64,000 bases of DNA. It comes from Nymphaea colorata. Taxonomy: Eukaryota; Streptophyta; Magnoliopsida; Nymphaeales; Nymphaeaceae. Under the pieces are notes generated by a model that was not told the DNA's origin, did no database searches, and saw only the letters and a list, made by a program, of their open reading frames with translations. A program made the translations under genes and the position numbers. Shown here piece after piece: positions 23,211 to 33,554 of the stretch (positions are counted from its first letter, which is position 1; each line of letters begins with the position of its first letter). The DNA is taken from NCBI RefSeq assembly GCF_008831285.2, contig NW_022204507.1:6654174-6718173 (forward strand), in the 5' to 3' direction.

Positions 23211-23581
23211 AAGGTGTGGAATATAAGTTTGTAGTTGGGTGTTCCACCATTTGACAGGAAATCAAAGCTTCCATGCTACCTTGTCTCTCTAAGACATGGG
23301 GTCTGCTTTCGGTGTTTCAGGGTGCTGCATGCCCCCACGAAGCTTCAACTTGTTCATTGGTAATTTCTTTTTACAGCATAAGAATTTGATGCCCCAAATA
23401 TTTGTAATCGACACTGGCTGCCTATCAGCCTCACTTCACATGTTTCCCTTGAAGTAATTGATTGTGCATTAGTAAAACATATTATGAAATGAAAATTTTA
23501 TTAGAACGTGTTCACAAATTTTAAACAATTTCACACGTTTTATTTATTTCAAATAAGTAAACATCTTACACCAGTCTCAAA

Positions 23582-23583
<2 letters not shown>

Positions 23584-23636
<53 letters not shown>

Positions 23637-23710
23637 TTATTTATTTATGTAGGCACACACCTGAAGACACCCTTGCTACGTACACACACACACACACACA
23701 CACAATATTA
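23584..23710. repeat. (TA)n and (CA)n microsatellites
   Basis: About 52 bases of TA at 23,584-23,635 and a CA run at about 23,683-23,704, just beyond the last exon of C2 copy 6. The reverse-complement counterpart in the 44-kb copy is at 44,723-44,832. Confidence 0.9.
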
Positions 23711-23990
23711 TAGGAACACACCCTTGCAACACACACACATTATAGATACCCTTGCCCTACTCCCATGCTTTACAAATTTGCTATGTCTGAGCCCGTTGTG
23801 CCACACCTGCACTGGTACCTACACCCTTGTGACTTGGTGCTTGTTACTTAGAAGGTTGATGTGCATGTGGCCCACCTGCACTTGCGCCTGCATACAAGTG
23901 ACTTGGTTCGTGTTTCTTAGAAGGCTCATGTGCATGTACCCCACCTGCACTTGCACCTCCATCCATGTGGCTTTGTTTCTTAGGAGGCTG

Positions 23991-24137
23991 CTAAGAAGAC
24001 TGATGTGCACTTGCCCCACCCCCACCTGCACTTGCACCTGCATCCGTATTACTTGGTTCATGTTTCTTAGAAGTCTTCTTGGAAGGCTGATCTGCATCCT
24101 CGGTAGAAGGTGAAGAAGTTGGTTGTTGGCCACTTTC
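23991..24137 (-). CDS. C2 copy 6 last exon, Gly/Ala/Ser-rich tail (shortened)
   Basis: Follows acceptor CCCGTTGCAG and reads ESGQQPTSSPSTEDADQ.., then a Lys-rich stretch, then GASAGGGG, and stops at a TAG where the 44-kb copy has AAG. The repeat continues past the stop for three more units, so the stop is recent relative to the repeat. Confidence 0.45.
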   Translation of the reverse strand, partial: ESGQQPTSSPSTEDADQPSKKTSKKHEPSNTDAGASAGGGGASAHQSS

Positions 24138-24279
24138 CTGCAACGGGTAATATGAAATTTGAACAATTTTGGGAGCAGAAATGCAATTAAGGAAAAATAG
24201 AAATGAAGTTTTACATACTTTAGGTCCATCCTATGTCAATTCTATCGTAATTGTACTTGCAGTTCTCGTTGTTCCGTCT

Positions 24280-25768
24280 CTGTTAGAGAGAGCAATAACC
24301 CAGTATTATTTCAAGTCAATAATTGCTGGGAAGCATGTGAGCAATAAGCAGATCAAAATCTTGTGGGTAGTCATATTCCCCTTTGTGCATAGGAGTGCAT
24401 GTGTTCTATTAATTTGCATTCGCTTTAGAAAGTGTGCTTGACCACCCGAGAATGTGGATCACATGTCAGCATTTTAATTTTCAAAATTTTCATGAATAAA
24501 AATTGGGTTTCCAGTGGAAATTAGCTGAGAATGTGTAACCTTCTGGCTTGAAAGTGTGATTATGTTTGGTCGCCAATTGCTTTCACTGGCTATACGATCT
24601 TCCAGTGTACAAGACTATGAATTGAAAGGAGTATTTTCCTCATGTTTGAAGAAGCTTGAAAATAGAGTTTCACAAGTACCACACCCCAAACCATTATCTT
24701 TTTCAAATAATTTAAAATTTTGACCTGCACATGAGCTACAAAGGATATGAATATTTGGGAAATCCAGGAGACTTTGGTGTCTGCCAAATTATTTTTTGAA
24801 GCATATTTCTTTTAATTGGATAAATATGCAATTGAAATATTAGAGATTGGTTTTGGTTCTTTTTCTTTTTTAGCACCACATTGTACTCCAAGCATACTGT
24901 GAAATTTTGATGCTCACAGTCAATTATTTGGTGCCTGAAATGAGCCAATATCAAATAAGTCACACTTTAGGGGATGTGACATTGCCAGACGAGTCATAAC
25001 AGCTACGCAGGTGGATAAAGGTTTCAAATCCCTGCAAACCCTGGAGACTGGAGGAAGGACCAACGCGATTTTTTGGACTTCGGAAAGTGCGTTGTGGATT
25101 TTGTAATAAAATCTCAAATAAAATAAAGTTTTGGGGCCTCAAATAAATTGGTAACTGGCTTCCAGGCCAAAGGGTTGACTCGGTAACTGGGATGGATTAG
25201 ATTATAAATATTTATACTACATTTTTTCTATAAGCAGATGAAGAAAGTAAGTCTCTCACGACTCCATGTTTGATTTTTTTTTCGTCAACTAACACATGGA
25301 ATATGAGTATTTGTACATATTCTTTTACATGGAATATGTTTTTACAAAGGGTTGACTCCGGTAACGTTTAGTTTTTAGCAATGCATGAAGGAATTGGGTG
25401 ACAATCCCAGCAGACTTGGCCAGCCCTAACTTGTGACCTTGTAAATGGATGACCCCATCCGACTTTAGTAACTCCTGACTCGGATCAGCTATGCTTTTGA
25501 GATTAGGTTCTTCTGCCTGTTTCATTCTCAGGTGTTTGGTTAGCTTTTCAAATGCGAACCCTTTCAATCCTGCAAAAGGGCAAAGATTTAGCTTGAAACT
25601 TCTGCCTGTTTCATTCTCAGGTGTTTGGTTAGCTTTTGTTCTTCACGTAAAAGAATGTCTAAAATATGTTCACAAATCTATATATATATCGATATTTATG
25701 CAATTTATCTTTGCAATTGACCTATAATGGATGAAATATGCTAATATGTGCTTTATTAATTTTGAAGC
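24280..25768. other. intron sequence of C2 copy 6
   Basis: Lies between exons 5 and 4 and has no supported gene. It contains a direct duplication of TTCTGCCTGTTTCATTCTCA with period 89 at 25,511 and 25,600. From 24,280 to about 24,690 it is homologous to 43,770-44,185 inverted. Confidence 0.45.
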
Positions 25769-27554
25769 CTCTGCTGAGTACTGTAAACCAGTTCCTTTTC
25801 TTGTTCATCTTTTCCCTTTTTAAGAACCTCGTGGTCGAGCAGAAACCTGCATTATGCAGGAAAAGCAAAAATTACAATTTGCAAGATGAAATACAGAAGC
25901 GCGAAGGAAGCAGCAGAAGAATTCAGATTAATGGCTCCCCCGTTTTCCTATTACAGACTGAAACGGTGATTTCTCTATCACTTGTGACAAGGATAATGTC
26001 ATACTCCAATTTCTCTGTGTTTGGATCCTTAACATCTGAATCCACAAACTCAAAACAGTTAGGATCATTCTGCATACGCATATCCAACAAGTACTTTTGG
26101 CTGACAGGTTATCCATCAACAGCGAGGAATATTCTAATGGCTTCTTGAAGGTGATAAAACAACAGATCCCTTTCCCATACATATGTCCAAGGTCATTAAT
26201 CAAAGCACATGACTCGTATCATAAAGATATTAAAAAGGCAATGGTAGAGTCTATTATGCTTCGGTGCTTCTACAGCATGAGACTAAAAGGCCAGTATTCC
26301 ATTTGATAACAAAATCGGCTCTCGCAGTGGCAGATTCCATGCATGCCTCTAGTCTATATATTGAGATCTCACTGGTGGACGGGGAACGTATTCAAAGCAA
26401 TTATTTTATCTTTTTTCACACCGGCAAGCTTTAAAAAAGTGCAAACAAATTCTTCTTTTTTTTTAACTTATCCTTGAGATAATGTTTCATTCGCATGTGT
26501 TGGTGTTTCCATAGGATAAAGAATACTGGAAATAGCCGGTTCTTTTGGCTGCCAGGTTAACCTAGCATGAGCTGTGCAGAACAGCAGTATACAGGCTCAC
26601 AAGCTAAACTATAAATTTCACCACTGAAAGCAAAACATTCTACCTTCTATTAATTATGTTTCATTTGCAGTTAATTTGATGGTTGAGAAAGGAAAATATC
26701 TATAAATTGAATTCTCCCAAGATCATCATCATACTTGTTACAATATAGGTGGAATAACCTAGCAGAAAGGGATGGAACGGGTGAAGAGAGAGAAGGGCTA
26801 TGTGTTGAGCTTTCCTGAGTCGAGCCTAACTGGGTCGAAACTGGTTGGATTTGGCACTCGAGCAAGATGAGGGTAAATCATGCAGTTCGCAAAATGATGT
26901 AAATATCTCAAATCACTCCTGCATGCAGACCTAGTTGCATAACTATATGAGATACCTGAGTCCAATAAATATATGGATCTCCAACGACTGTTCGAGTATT
27001 GCCCCATACATTTCTCTAGGGCCTCTCCACTTTCCAGGCTACTGTGGCATTGAAGATTCACCTACTAGTACTGCTGCTGCTCTTGTCCAGATTGGCTGCG
27101 TTTAGGAAATTGGTAACAAAAGCTGATGGGAGCATCCAGAAATATTACTAAATATAAGTAAAAAAATCTCTCTCTCTCTCTCTAAACGATGGGTAACACA
27201 ACAGTTCGAGCTGAGTTTCATGTATTAACCATGCCATCAAGGGCTGGGTGACCTGTATTAACTAAGTCTTCAGTTCGACTCTTGAAGAGTGTTGTCTTGA
27301 TGGTATTAAGGAGTGGTAATCTGGAAGTAAGGTGCTGAGGAGTTCTTATCTTCCCCTCTTCCTCTGATGATTTTCATGTAAACAACTCTTTGTCTCTCTC
27401 TCTTTGTCTCTCTCTCTCTCTCTCTCTCTGTTTGTGAATCCAAATAACCATGCACCTCTTATGATTTTCGTTGAAGAAAATTGGCACTTTGAACGAAACA
27501 AAACAATGCATGTTTGTTCTTGACATCGAAATATAAAAAGTTCGAGTCTCTTAC

Positions 27555-27653
27555 CTACACGTTTCGTGGTGCAGCGAAGGGCGTCTTGTTTATACTTAAT
27601 GCATACACAAGGATCTCTCCTAAAGATATCGTCGTCTTTAAAGTGAGCAATGA
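27555..27653 (-). CDS. C2 copy 6, exon 2
   Basis: 99 bases flanked by acceptor TTTTGCAG and donor GTAAGA, open throughout in the phase set by exon 1. Residues V-I-A-H-F-K-D-D-D-I-F and D-P-C-V-C-I-K-Y match the second and third strands of plant C2 domains, in which D-P-Y-V is typical; here Tyr is Cys. Confidence 0.65.
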   Translation of the reverse strand, partial: SLLTLKTTISLGEILVYALSINKTPFAAPRNV

Positions 27654-27833
27654 CTGCAAAACAAATCCAACCAAAGAAGTAATTGAACCTATCACCGGTC
27701 AAAAACCTAGAAGAAGAAGAAGGCGGAGAACAAGAAAGAAATCATGATGGCATAGTTGATGAAGATAACGACCTGTGATAATACCAATTGGAGGTACAGA
27801 TATGAAATAGAGCGAGCGGACAGATGATGGTAC

Positions 27834-27873
27834 CTGTTAACTTCACCTTCTTCCCATCAATCCCGTTATGCAT
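27834..27873 (-). CDS. C2 copy 6, exon 1
   Basis: 40 bases, 13 codons plus one base. ATG in context CAACCATG, coding MHNGIDGKKVKLT, then donor GTACCA. The start is supported by the upstream TATA motif and a 5' leader of sensible length. This is the only copy whose first exon reads through in the phase needed by exon 2. Confidence 0.55.
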
Positions 27874-27965
27874 GGTTGCGGTGAAGAAGTTATGACCCTT
27901 GTTTGAATGTTTACGTAAAATCCTTCTAGCTAGCTGCTGCCTGTCCAACCACAACGGTTGTATGT

Positions 27966-28130
27966 GCACACTTATATAGATGTAGAGTTAAACCACAAAC
28001 TTCTTTGCACATTAATTTGGTGAATGAAATCAAGTGTACCACAAAAACTGCGGGCACTTGTTTGTTGAGGGGCCCTTGCCTGGAAGTTTGACATTGTGAA
28101 GGAGGCGACCTATACACAGCAGGACAAGTA
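27966..28130 (-). promoter_or_regulatory. promoter region of C2 copy 6
   Basis: A TATA motif CTATATAAG (minus, 27,971-27,979) lies about 100 bases above the ATG. Sequence up to 28,130 (GGCGACC, GGGCCCTTGCC, CCACAAAAACTGCGGGCACTTG) recurs above every first exon in the window: 16.04-16.14, 31.79-31.92, 52.64-52.76 and 61.15-61.25 kb. Such preservation suggests a functional promoter at the time of duplication. Confidence 0.55.
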
Positions 28131-28385
28131 AGCATGGCCCGGCCTCACTCCTTTGAGATCATGCACGAATCTTTCTCTGTTACTTAAGGAATTAAGAAAT
28201 AAAATGCGAGGAATTTTCATAAACATTACTTCAATTAATTATGAATTGGATATAATGAATGCCTTTTACTTAGAAGCTATGAAGCCAATCAATACTTAAA
28301 AGCATGTGATCTTTAAATTTGATTCTTCAGAGCTAAAGTATCGCTGACAGCGGATCAAAATCATATTACGTGAACATGATCCACC

Positions 28386-28460
28386 AAAATGCGAGGGCAT
28401 CGACTATAAAATGCCATATAGGATATTCGGAACCACCCTCATGAGATGCCCTCGCATTTT
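28386..28460. repeat. perfect 16-bp inverted repeat at module junction
   Basis: AAAATGCGAGGGCATC at 28,386-28,401 is matched by its exact reverse complement at 28,445-28,460, with a 43-base loop. The left arm belongs to the start of an A-type unit and the right arm opens the palindromic A arm. In the mirror position (55,375-55,430) the second arm is cut short. Confidence 0.85.
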
Positions 28461-29025
28461 GCTTCTTTTAGGTTATGAGTTTGACACTAGTTTTCATTTT
28501 CTCGACCCTAGCTAGCAATCTCACACTGACAATTACAAGTCACAAATCGCTTGGTTTTGCCACAGCTTGATGGGTTCCATATATGAACGTTCGATAATCC
28601 GAATGGGTCGATGGAAAACCGACATTAAGTTGATCATATTTCCTAGTTTAAAAGTGTTTTTATAATAAGAAAAAATGAATGGCGCTTATAGCATTAACAT
28701 TTTATTATCAAAACATGTTTTATATTATAGGGAATAGTATCAGCGTTTGATTTTAAAGAATGGTTGTGACTAAGTTGAAAAAAATGGAAACTAAGCCGTA
28801 TTTTCAAGAAATAGGAATACCCTTTAAGAAGAAAGGACCTTGATTAAGGAAATTGATTCACTCCTTCCTATGAATGGTATTTTTGTCTCTTGTAAATATA
28901 ACTTGGTTTTTATTTTTTCAACTTCATCTCAAACATCTAGCGTCTTTAAAATCGATGGCTCACACGATATTCATCTAATAATGTATATAAGGGTCTTATA
29001 GTTGTATATATATACATGTATATAC

Positions 29026-29242
29026 ATAGCGCAGCTGGTTGAGCTAAGATCTATATAAAGATGCAGGTCTCTAGTTCAATTTCTATGGGCATCATACTTT
29101 TATGTCTTAAGTAGTGGGACATAGTACCTAAGGTAAAGGGTACACCATTGCCATCGCTGATAGCAGCATAGTTTAAGATCTAGAAGTTAAGGAAACGAGG
29201 GGCTTTTGGGCCTAAGTTGTTGACTTCTTGCTCACCTGACAG
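29026..29242 (+). mobile_element. tRNA-derived SINE, copy 2
   Basis: TAGCGCAGCTGG at 29,027-29,038 fits the pol III A-box consensus TRGCNNAGYNGG exactly. A B box-like AGTTCAATTTC follows at about 29,073-29,083. The body matches the 16.3-kb copy through TTAAGTAGTGGGACATAGTACC to GCTCACCTGACA. This copy has the best A box of the four. Confidence 0.7.
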
Positions 29243-29541
29243 TCTATGTCTTGTTTTAAATGTTATTTGCTTTTATTTTGAAAACTTATTTGCTTATACC
29301 TTTTTCTGATCCACAACATGAAGCGATCGAGTGAGCAGCCAGACCAATTCGATTCTTTTTTCGTTTTCCACTACGAAATATGGGCAAGTAACCAATGGTA
29401 TGGATTGGTGCACCTTGCAACCCGAAAATCCCAATCGGTTCCACAAAGCATAGAAGAACGTAGATGTGCTTGCAGTACTGATTGAATTCAGATTACTTTT
29501 ACAGCTGCTGAATGCTTATGAATCTTCATGACAGCCGAATG

Positions 29542-29559
29542 CCCCCCCCCCCCCCCCCC
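29542..29559. repeat. poly(C) tract, 18 bases
   Basis: An uninterrupted C18 run followed by A-rich sequence. The homologous position in the right arm (54,245-54,265) has a T-run and a shorter G run. Its length may be unreliable in the assembly. Confidence 0.9.
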
Positions 29560-30116
29560 GCCAAAAAAAAAAAGCATTTCATAGAGACATGCCATTTTTT
29601 AGTAGCATAATTTCTAATTAATTACCCGAACAGCAGATTGGGGGGCATGGATATGAAGAAAGTTAATGTTGACCATATTTAAAATTAGAAAACTTCATTT
29701 CCCTTGGTAAATGAAAAGAACTTATGTCCAGAGCAGGCAGCTATTATAAAATATAAGATTGGATTCAATCCGCTAGGAATGATGTAATTTTGTTGACGTA
29801 TATGTGTCAAACCCAAGCCTCAGTTGGGTCTTTTATCTGAAAAAGAAAAGATTTATTATGTTGCAGGGCGACTCCTTCCTTATTACCCTGGAAAACTTGA
29901 AGGGCCTGCTGGCCATACATCATGGAACATGACCCTAAATCAGGAAATTAAGAACAGCCAAATTTTGTAAGAATCGGTGGAATTTTGGCTTAAAAAAATA
30001 GAATTAATGGCAAAGCTGATTAGACCTAATGCCAAGCTTGAGCCGAAGATGTTGGTACAAGTTTCGGACTCTGCCAATTTTACTTACTGCCTTTCATAGC
30101 ATCGTGCTCATAAAAC

Positions 30117-30320
30117 ATGGTTGGAGTGATTCTTGGTCCCAAAAATTGGAGATCTGCTATTAAAATGTTGAAAAAACTGAGTGGAGGTGATTATCGATAT
30201 CTAGGTTCCTCCTTTTCTCAAAAAGATACTCATCTTCTTCAATGTTGACCTTCAAAGGAGGTGATTGGTGATCTTCTTAGACCCATCCCACTCAACTCTT
30301 TTGATGAGTGGTTGATATAG
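30117..30320 (+). pseudogene. unrecognised 67-codon frame, left copy with internal stop
   Basis: ATG at 30,117 reads MVGVILGPKNWRSAIKMLKK.. and meets TGA at 30,246-30,248, then continues in frame to TAG at 30,318. The right-arm copy (53,484-53,687, minus) has CGA instead of TGA and is open over its whole length. I recognise no domain. It may be a fragment of a larger coding region. Confidence 0.35.
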
Positions 30321-30507
30321 CCATTATTCCATCTCTGTGGAATATGGCATTAATTGTGTAGTGTTGTTTTTCCTTTGTTTGTATATATTTTCCCTTTCCT
30401 TTTATTTTACGAAACAGTGCATGGTTTTGTATTGGGTTATTCATCCTATGTCATGGTTTGCTAGTTTTTTAATGTTTTTTTTTTATTTTTATCACGTGTC
30501 AATCAAT

Positions 30508-31300
30508 CCAAGTCAATACCACAAAAGGTGCAAGCACTTGCCATTGCCTCGAAATAAGCAACATAGAACATCAATAGTTGAAGACGAAATTGGGCTCATG
30601 TCACAGCTCATTCTGTTAGTTGAGCGAGTTCGTTGAACTCGACTCTCTAAACTTGTCATGGTTCGAGCAAAGACTAACAACAAATGCTATTTGACGCCTA
30701 ACATCCATTTCATTTTTACATTTCTAGCGTGTTTGCTCTCTCCTCATTCTGTTCATCTCCATCCGACCACAAACGTTTAGTGATTCTTCAGGCAACACTG
30801 CCACCACTGTATCGACGACCAGCGATCAACCAATGGCGGCAGCCTAGGGGTGTTTTTTTTTTCCTTTTTTCCCTCTCTCTCTCAATCTGAACAGGAACCT
30901 TTTAGGATTGAAAAACTATTTTAGAATGACCTCGTTCGAAAAAGGGTCTCACTTTCACATCAGAAACGTCACTCGGACGAGCGAGGGTTTCAGGGCACTG
31001 GGAAGAAGAATCGATGGGGAAGGATGAAGGCCGATGGTTCTGCTGAGTAACGGGACCCTGTTGGTGTGCTTAATATCACAAGAAAGTACTAGAAACAAAA
31101 CTATTGTTTGTATCTCCACCTAAGATTTCTGCATCTGAGCTTCGAGGTGCAGGAACAAAAGCTTCGTGGTAGTTTAACCTATCACTGGTCAAATACCTTA
31201 AGAGGAAGAAGAAGAAGAAGGAGCAGAACAAGAAAGAATTCATGATTGCAAAGGTGATGAAAATGATGACTGGTGATAATAGCAACTAGAGATATGAAAC
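30508..31300. other. composite insert between modules
   Basis: At about 30,508 intron-like sequence switches to a piece of the C2 promoter region (AAGTCAATACCACAAAA). Unique sequence with GTTCGTTGAACTCG and a CT tract follows. 31,060-31,300 matches the region between C2 exons 1 and 2 at 27.7 kb but lacks exon 2 itself. No gene is supported. Confidence 0.45.
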
Positions 31301-31410
31301 AGAGTGAGCAGATTAACAGAGCGAGCAGACATGATAATACCTGTTAACTCCACCCTCTTCCTTCCAATACCTTACCTTTAGACAAGGTTGCCGTGAACAA
31401 GTTATAACCA
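31300..31410 (-). pseudogene. C2-domain-like gene, copy 7 (first-exon remnant)
   Basis: The end of exon 1 (AGGAAGAGGGTGGAGTTAACAG with donor GTATTA on the minus strand) is kept. The start codon position reads TTG and the frame is shifted. Exon 2, expected about 200 bases downstream, is deleted, so the copy cannot code. Confidence 0.5.
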
Positions 31411-31472
31411 ATACACAGCTACATATAAGCTGGTGTGGGCAGTTGCCTACGGAAGCAACAAAATTTTCTTTA

Positions 31473-31479
<7 letters not shown>

Positions 31480-31514
<35 letters not shown>

Positions 31515-31521
31515 ATATATG
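31480..31521. repeat. (TA)n microsatellite
   Basis: TA array upstream of the copy 7 first-exon remnant. The alternating Tyr-Ile frame here is an artefact. Confidence 0.9.
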
Positions 31522-31687
31522 TTGTGTCCCATAAAAAATGAAAATTTTTACAACAGTGCTCCTCAATAAACAATTTTTGAGTCCACAATTAACTAAGACC
31601 TTGTTCAAATGTTAAAGTAAAATCCTTCTACCTAGCTGCTGCCTCTCTAACCACAAGGATGTGTGAAAATAGTCAGCTTAGTGATAC

Positions 31688-31751
31688 CTGTTACCATCTC
31701 ATCCTCTGGAGAAAGAAGAAAATCCAAGGGATAAAGCTTTCTCCCAAACAT
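31688..31751 (-). CDS. alternative C2-type first exon, unattached
   Basis: ATG at 31,751 (minus) reads MFGRKLYPLDFLLSPEDEMV then Thr plus one base, followed by donor GTATCA. The phase and the ..V-T-G|GT end match exon 1 of copy 6, but the preceding residues differ. A TATA-like CTATATAAA lies just upstream at about 31,758-31,768 and the conserved promoter block beyond it. No matching exon 2 remains nearby, so expression as a C2 protein is doubtful. Confidence 0.4.
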
Positions 31752-32227
31752 TGTGCATTTATATAGACGTAAAGTTAAACCATGCACTGTTTTGCACATG
31801 TTGTGAATGATGTCAAGTATACCAAAAAAACTACGGGCCCTTGCCCGGAAGTTTGACATTCCAAAGGAGGCGACCTATCTACAGCAGGAGAAGGAAGCAG
31901 GGCCCGGCCTCACTTCTTGAGGTCATGCTTGAACATCTTTCGGTTAAAACATTGTGCATTAAAAAATAAAAAGGGAGAAATGTTGGGAAACATGACTTCA
32001 ACAAAGTAAGAATTGACTACAATAAAAAATACAATTGACTTGTTTTCTTATTGCGCCTAACAACATTCACCAGTTTTCTAACAGAAAAACCAATGCCTTT
32101 TACCTAGATGCTATGAAACCAATCAGTGCTTAGAAGCATGTGATTTTTTGTTTTTTTGGCAACAGAGTTGAAGCTCTGCATGCCTACGAGTATCGCTGCC
32201 AGTGGATCAAAATCATATTAACTGAAC

Positions 32228-32467
32228 ATGGCCCGAGCAAAATGCAAGGGCATCGATTATAAATTAGTTTCTTATTCAATGGATCTATCTAAACAACCAG
32301 ACTACCAGAGTACTTCATTCGATCAACTAGATCAGTATGTGAGCTGGATTTGGGTGATTATTTTTTGGATATGCTCTGTTGGTCGAGGTTCTCTTATATA
32401 CCAAATTAAACGGGGATTCTGTAAAGCTCTTAATTTTAATGAGACCAGATGGTGGAGATTAAGTTAA
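32228..32467 (+). CDS. unrecognised 79-residue frame in module A
   Basis: Opens MARAKCKGIDYKLVSYSMDL and ends NFNETRWWRLS, with a hydrophobic stretch in the middle (SWIWVIIFWICSVG). It is preceded by an acceptor-like TTTTTTGGCAACAG at about 32,165, so it could be part of an exon starting ELKLCMPTSI. Broken copies lie at 8.4 and 52.3 kb and a short start at 28.35 kb. No family is recognised. Confidence 0.3.
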   Translation: MARAKCKGIDYKLVSYSMDLSKQPDYQSTSFDQLDQYVSWIWVIIFWICSVGRGSLIYQIKRGFCKALNFNETRWWRLS

Positions 32468-32721
32468 AAAAAAAGTTGTATTTTCAAAAACGAGCAATAC
32501 CTTTTAAAAAAAGTCATAGATCTCGACTAATGAAGTTTATTTATTCCCTCTTGTGAGCGGCATTTCGGCCGCTTGAAAGTACAATTAACTTGGTTTCTAT
32601 TTTCTTCAATTTATTCTCAAACATCTGATCTTGTTAAAATCAATGACTCATATGCAAAATTTTCATCCAATCTGGTATATAAGAGTCTAGTATCTAACTA
32701 TTTCTTATACATATAATGAGT

Positions 32722-33201
32722 GAACGGTGACTCTAGTCATTTAAGCCCCGTTTGATGCACAGGAAAAATACTTTGCAAGGTGGATTTTTTTTCAAGTTTG
32801 TATGGTTTTTCCCTGCAGCATCAAAGAAAGGGAATTTTACCATGCATTTTTCAATGAATTCAGAAAAACTCCCACACACCCCCCCCCAAAAAAAAAAAGA
32901 AAATAAGTCAGACCTCTCTAGGTCTGATTTTTTTCCACAAAAAAAATCTTGCTCCATACTTGAAAAAATCTTCATTCTCGTGCGTCAAACAAGACCTTAG
33001 AATCACTCAACTATTTAACCAAGGTCATTCATTTAAAGCATATGGATGGTTGAGAGAAAAACAATGATAAAAAGGTGTAAACTAATATTAGAGAACGAAA
33101 ATACCATCTTTTTCTCATTATTTTTTTCTTAGTCGTCCGTAATGTTGGATTAGACGGTACAGAATAGATGGTTAGGTAACTCAAAAAAACTAGAGTTACC
33201 A

Positions 33202-33204
<3 letters not shown>
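32722..33204. mobile_element. MITE-like GTGACTCTAG element with nested MITE, A copy 2
   Basis: The outer ends are ACGGTGACTCTAGTCATTT and, inverted, AAATGGTAACTCTAG. The inner element spans about 32,743-32,999 with ends GTTTGATGCACAGGAAAAAT / TGCGTCAAAC. A C9 and A-rich insertion lies inside the inner element. A (TA)n array follows at 33,206-33,258. Confidence 0.6.
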
Positions 33205-33205
<1 letters not shown>

Positions 33206-33252
<47 letters not shown>

Positions 33253-33258
33253 ATATAT
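33206..33258. repeat. (TA)n microsatellite
   Basis: TA array at the right edge of the MITE, as in the other A modules. Confidence 0.9.
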
Positions 33259-33554
33259 TTCTAAGAAAATTTATTTAACCAACTTATGAGAGTCATCCAA
33301 CCCATTGTCATACACAATTGAGAGGAAAATAAGAAGAAATTAAGATCTTTCATCAGCTAGTATTAATTGACACAAGGGCTATTATAAAATTAAAGATTAA
33401 TTCAATCTACTAAGAATTGCAAAATTTGGTTGTTTGATCATTTGTCAAACTCAAGCGTCACTTGGATTTTTTATTGTAAAAGAAAATGATTTATGATGAT
33501 TCCGGTCGACTTATATTATCCTTGGAAACTTAAAAAGGCTTTTGTGACCATAAA

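Larger units (their letters stand above)
23811..27873 (-). pseudogene. C2-domain-like gene, copy 6 (best 5' half, nonsense in exon 5)
   Basis: Exon 1 at 27,834-27,873 runs from ATG to ..KKVKLT and ends in phase 1. Exon 2 at 27,555-27,653 encodes IAHFKDDDIF.RDPCVCIKY then RCTTKRV, the Ca2+-binding-loop and D-P-x-V region of a C2 domain. Exon 3 at about 25,930-26,069 encodes NDPNCFEFVDSDVKDP.. to ITVSV. Exon 4 at 25,769-25,846 encodes EVLKKGKDEQEKELVYST. Exon 5 at 24,219-24,279 has TAG where the 44-kb copy has TAC. The tail exon, from 24,137, has another stop at 23,991-23,993. The exon 3 donor and the exon 2/3 phase could not be settled. Possibly transcribed and truncated, possibly dead. Plant C2 proteins of this class act in membrane or Ca2+ signalling. 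Confidence 0.55.

Noticed and set aside
23508-24113. 201-codon Cys/Thr-rich frame, and 44,352-44,687 minus
   Set aside because: Antisense of the Gly/Ala/Ser/His-rich C2 tail repeat plus TA/CA arrays.
25928-26203. 91-codon minus-strand frame
   Set aside because: It is out of phase with the C2 exon 3 reading (NDPNCFEF..), which aligns with other copies.
27346-27702. 118-codon minus-strand frame as one protein
   Set aside because: Only the part at 27,555-27,653 is an exon. The rest reads through splice signals and a CT microsatellite giving an Arg-Glu run.
29026-29100. tRNA gene
   Set aside because: A and B boxes are present, but no cloverleaf with acceptor pairing was seen and the body continues as a repeated SINE.
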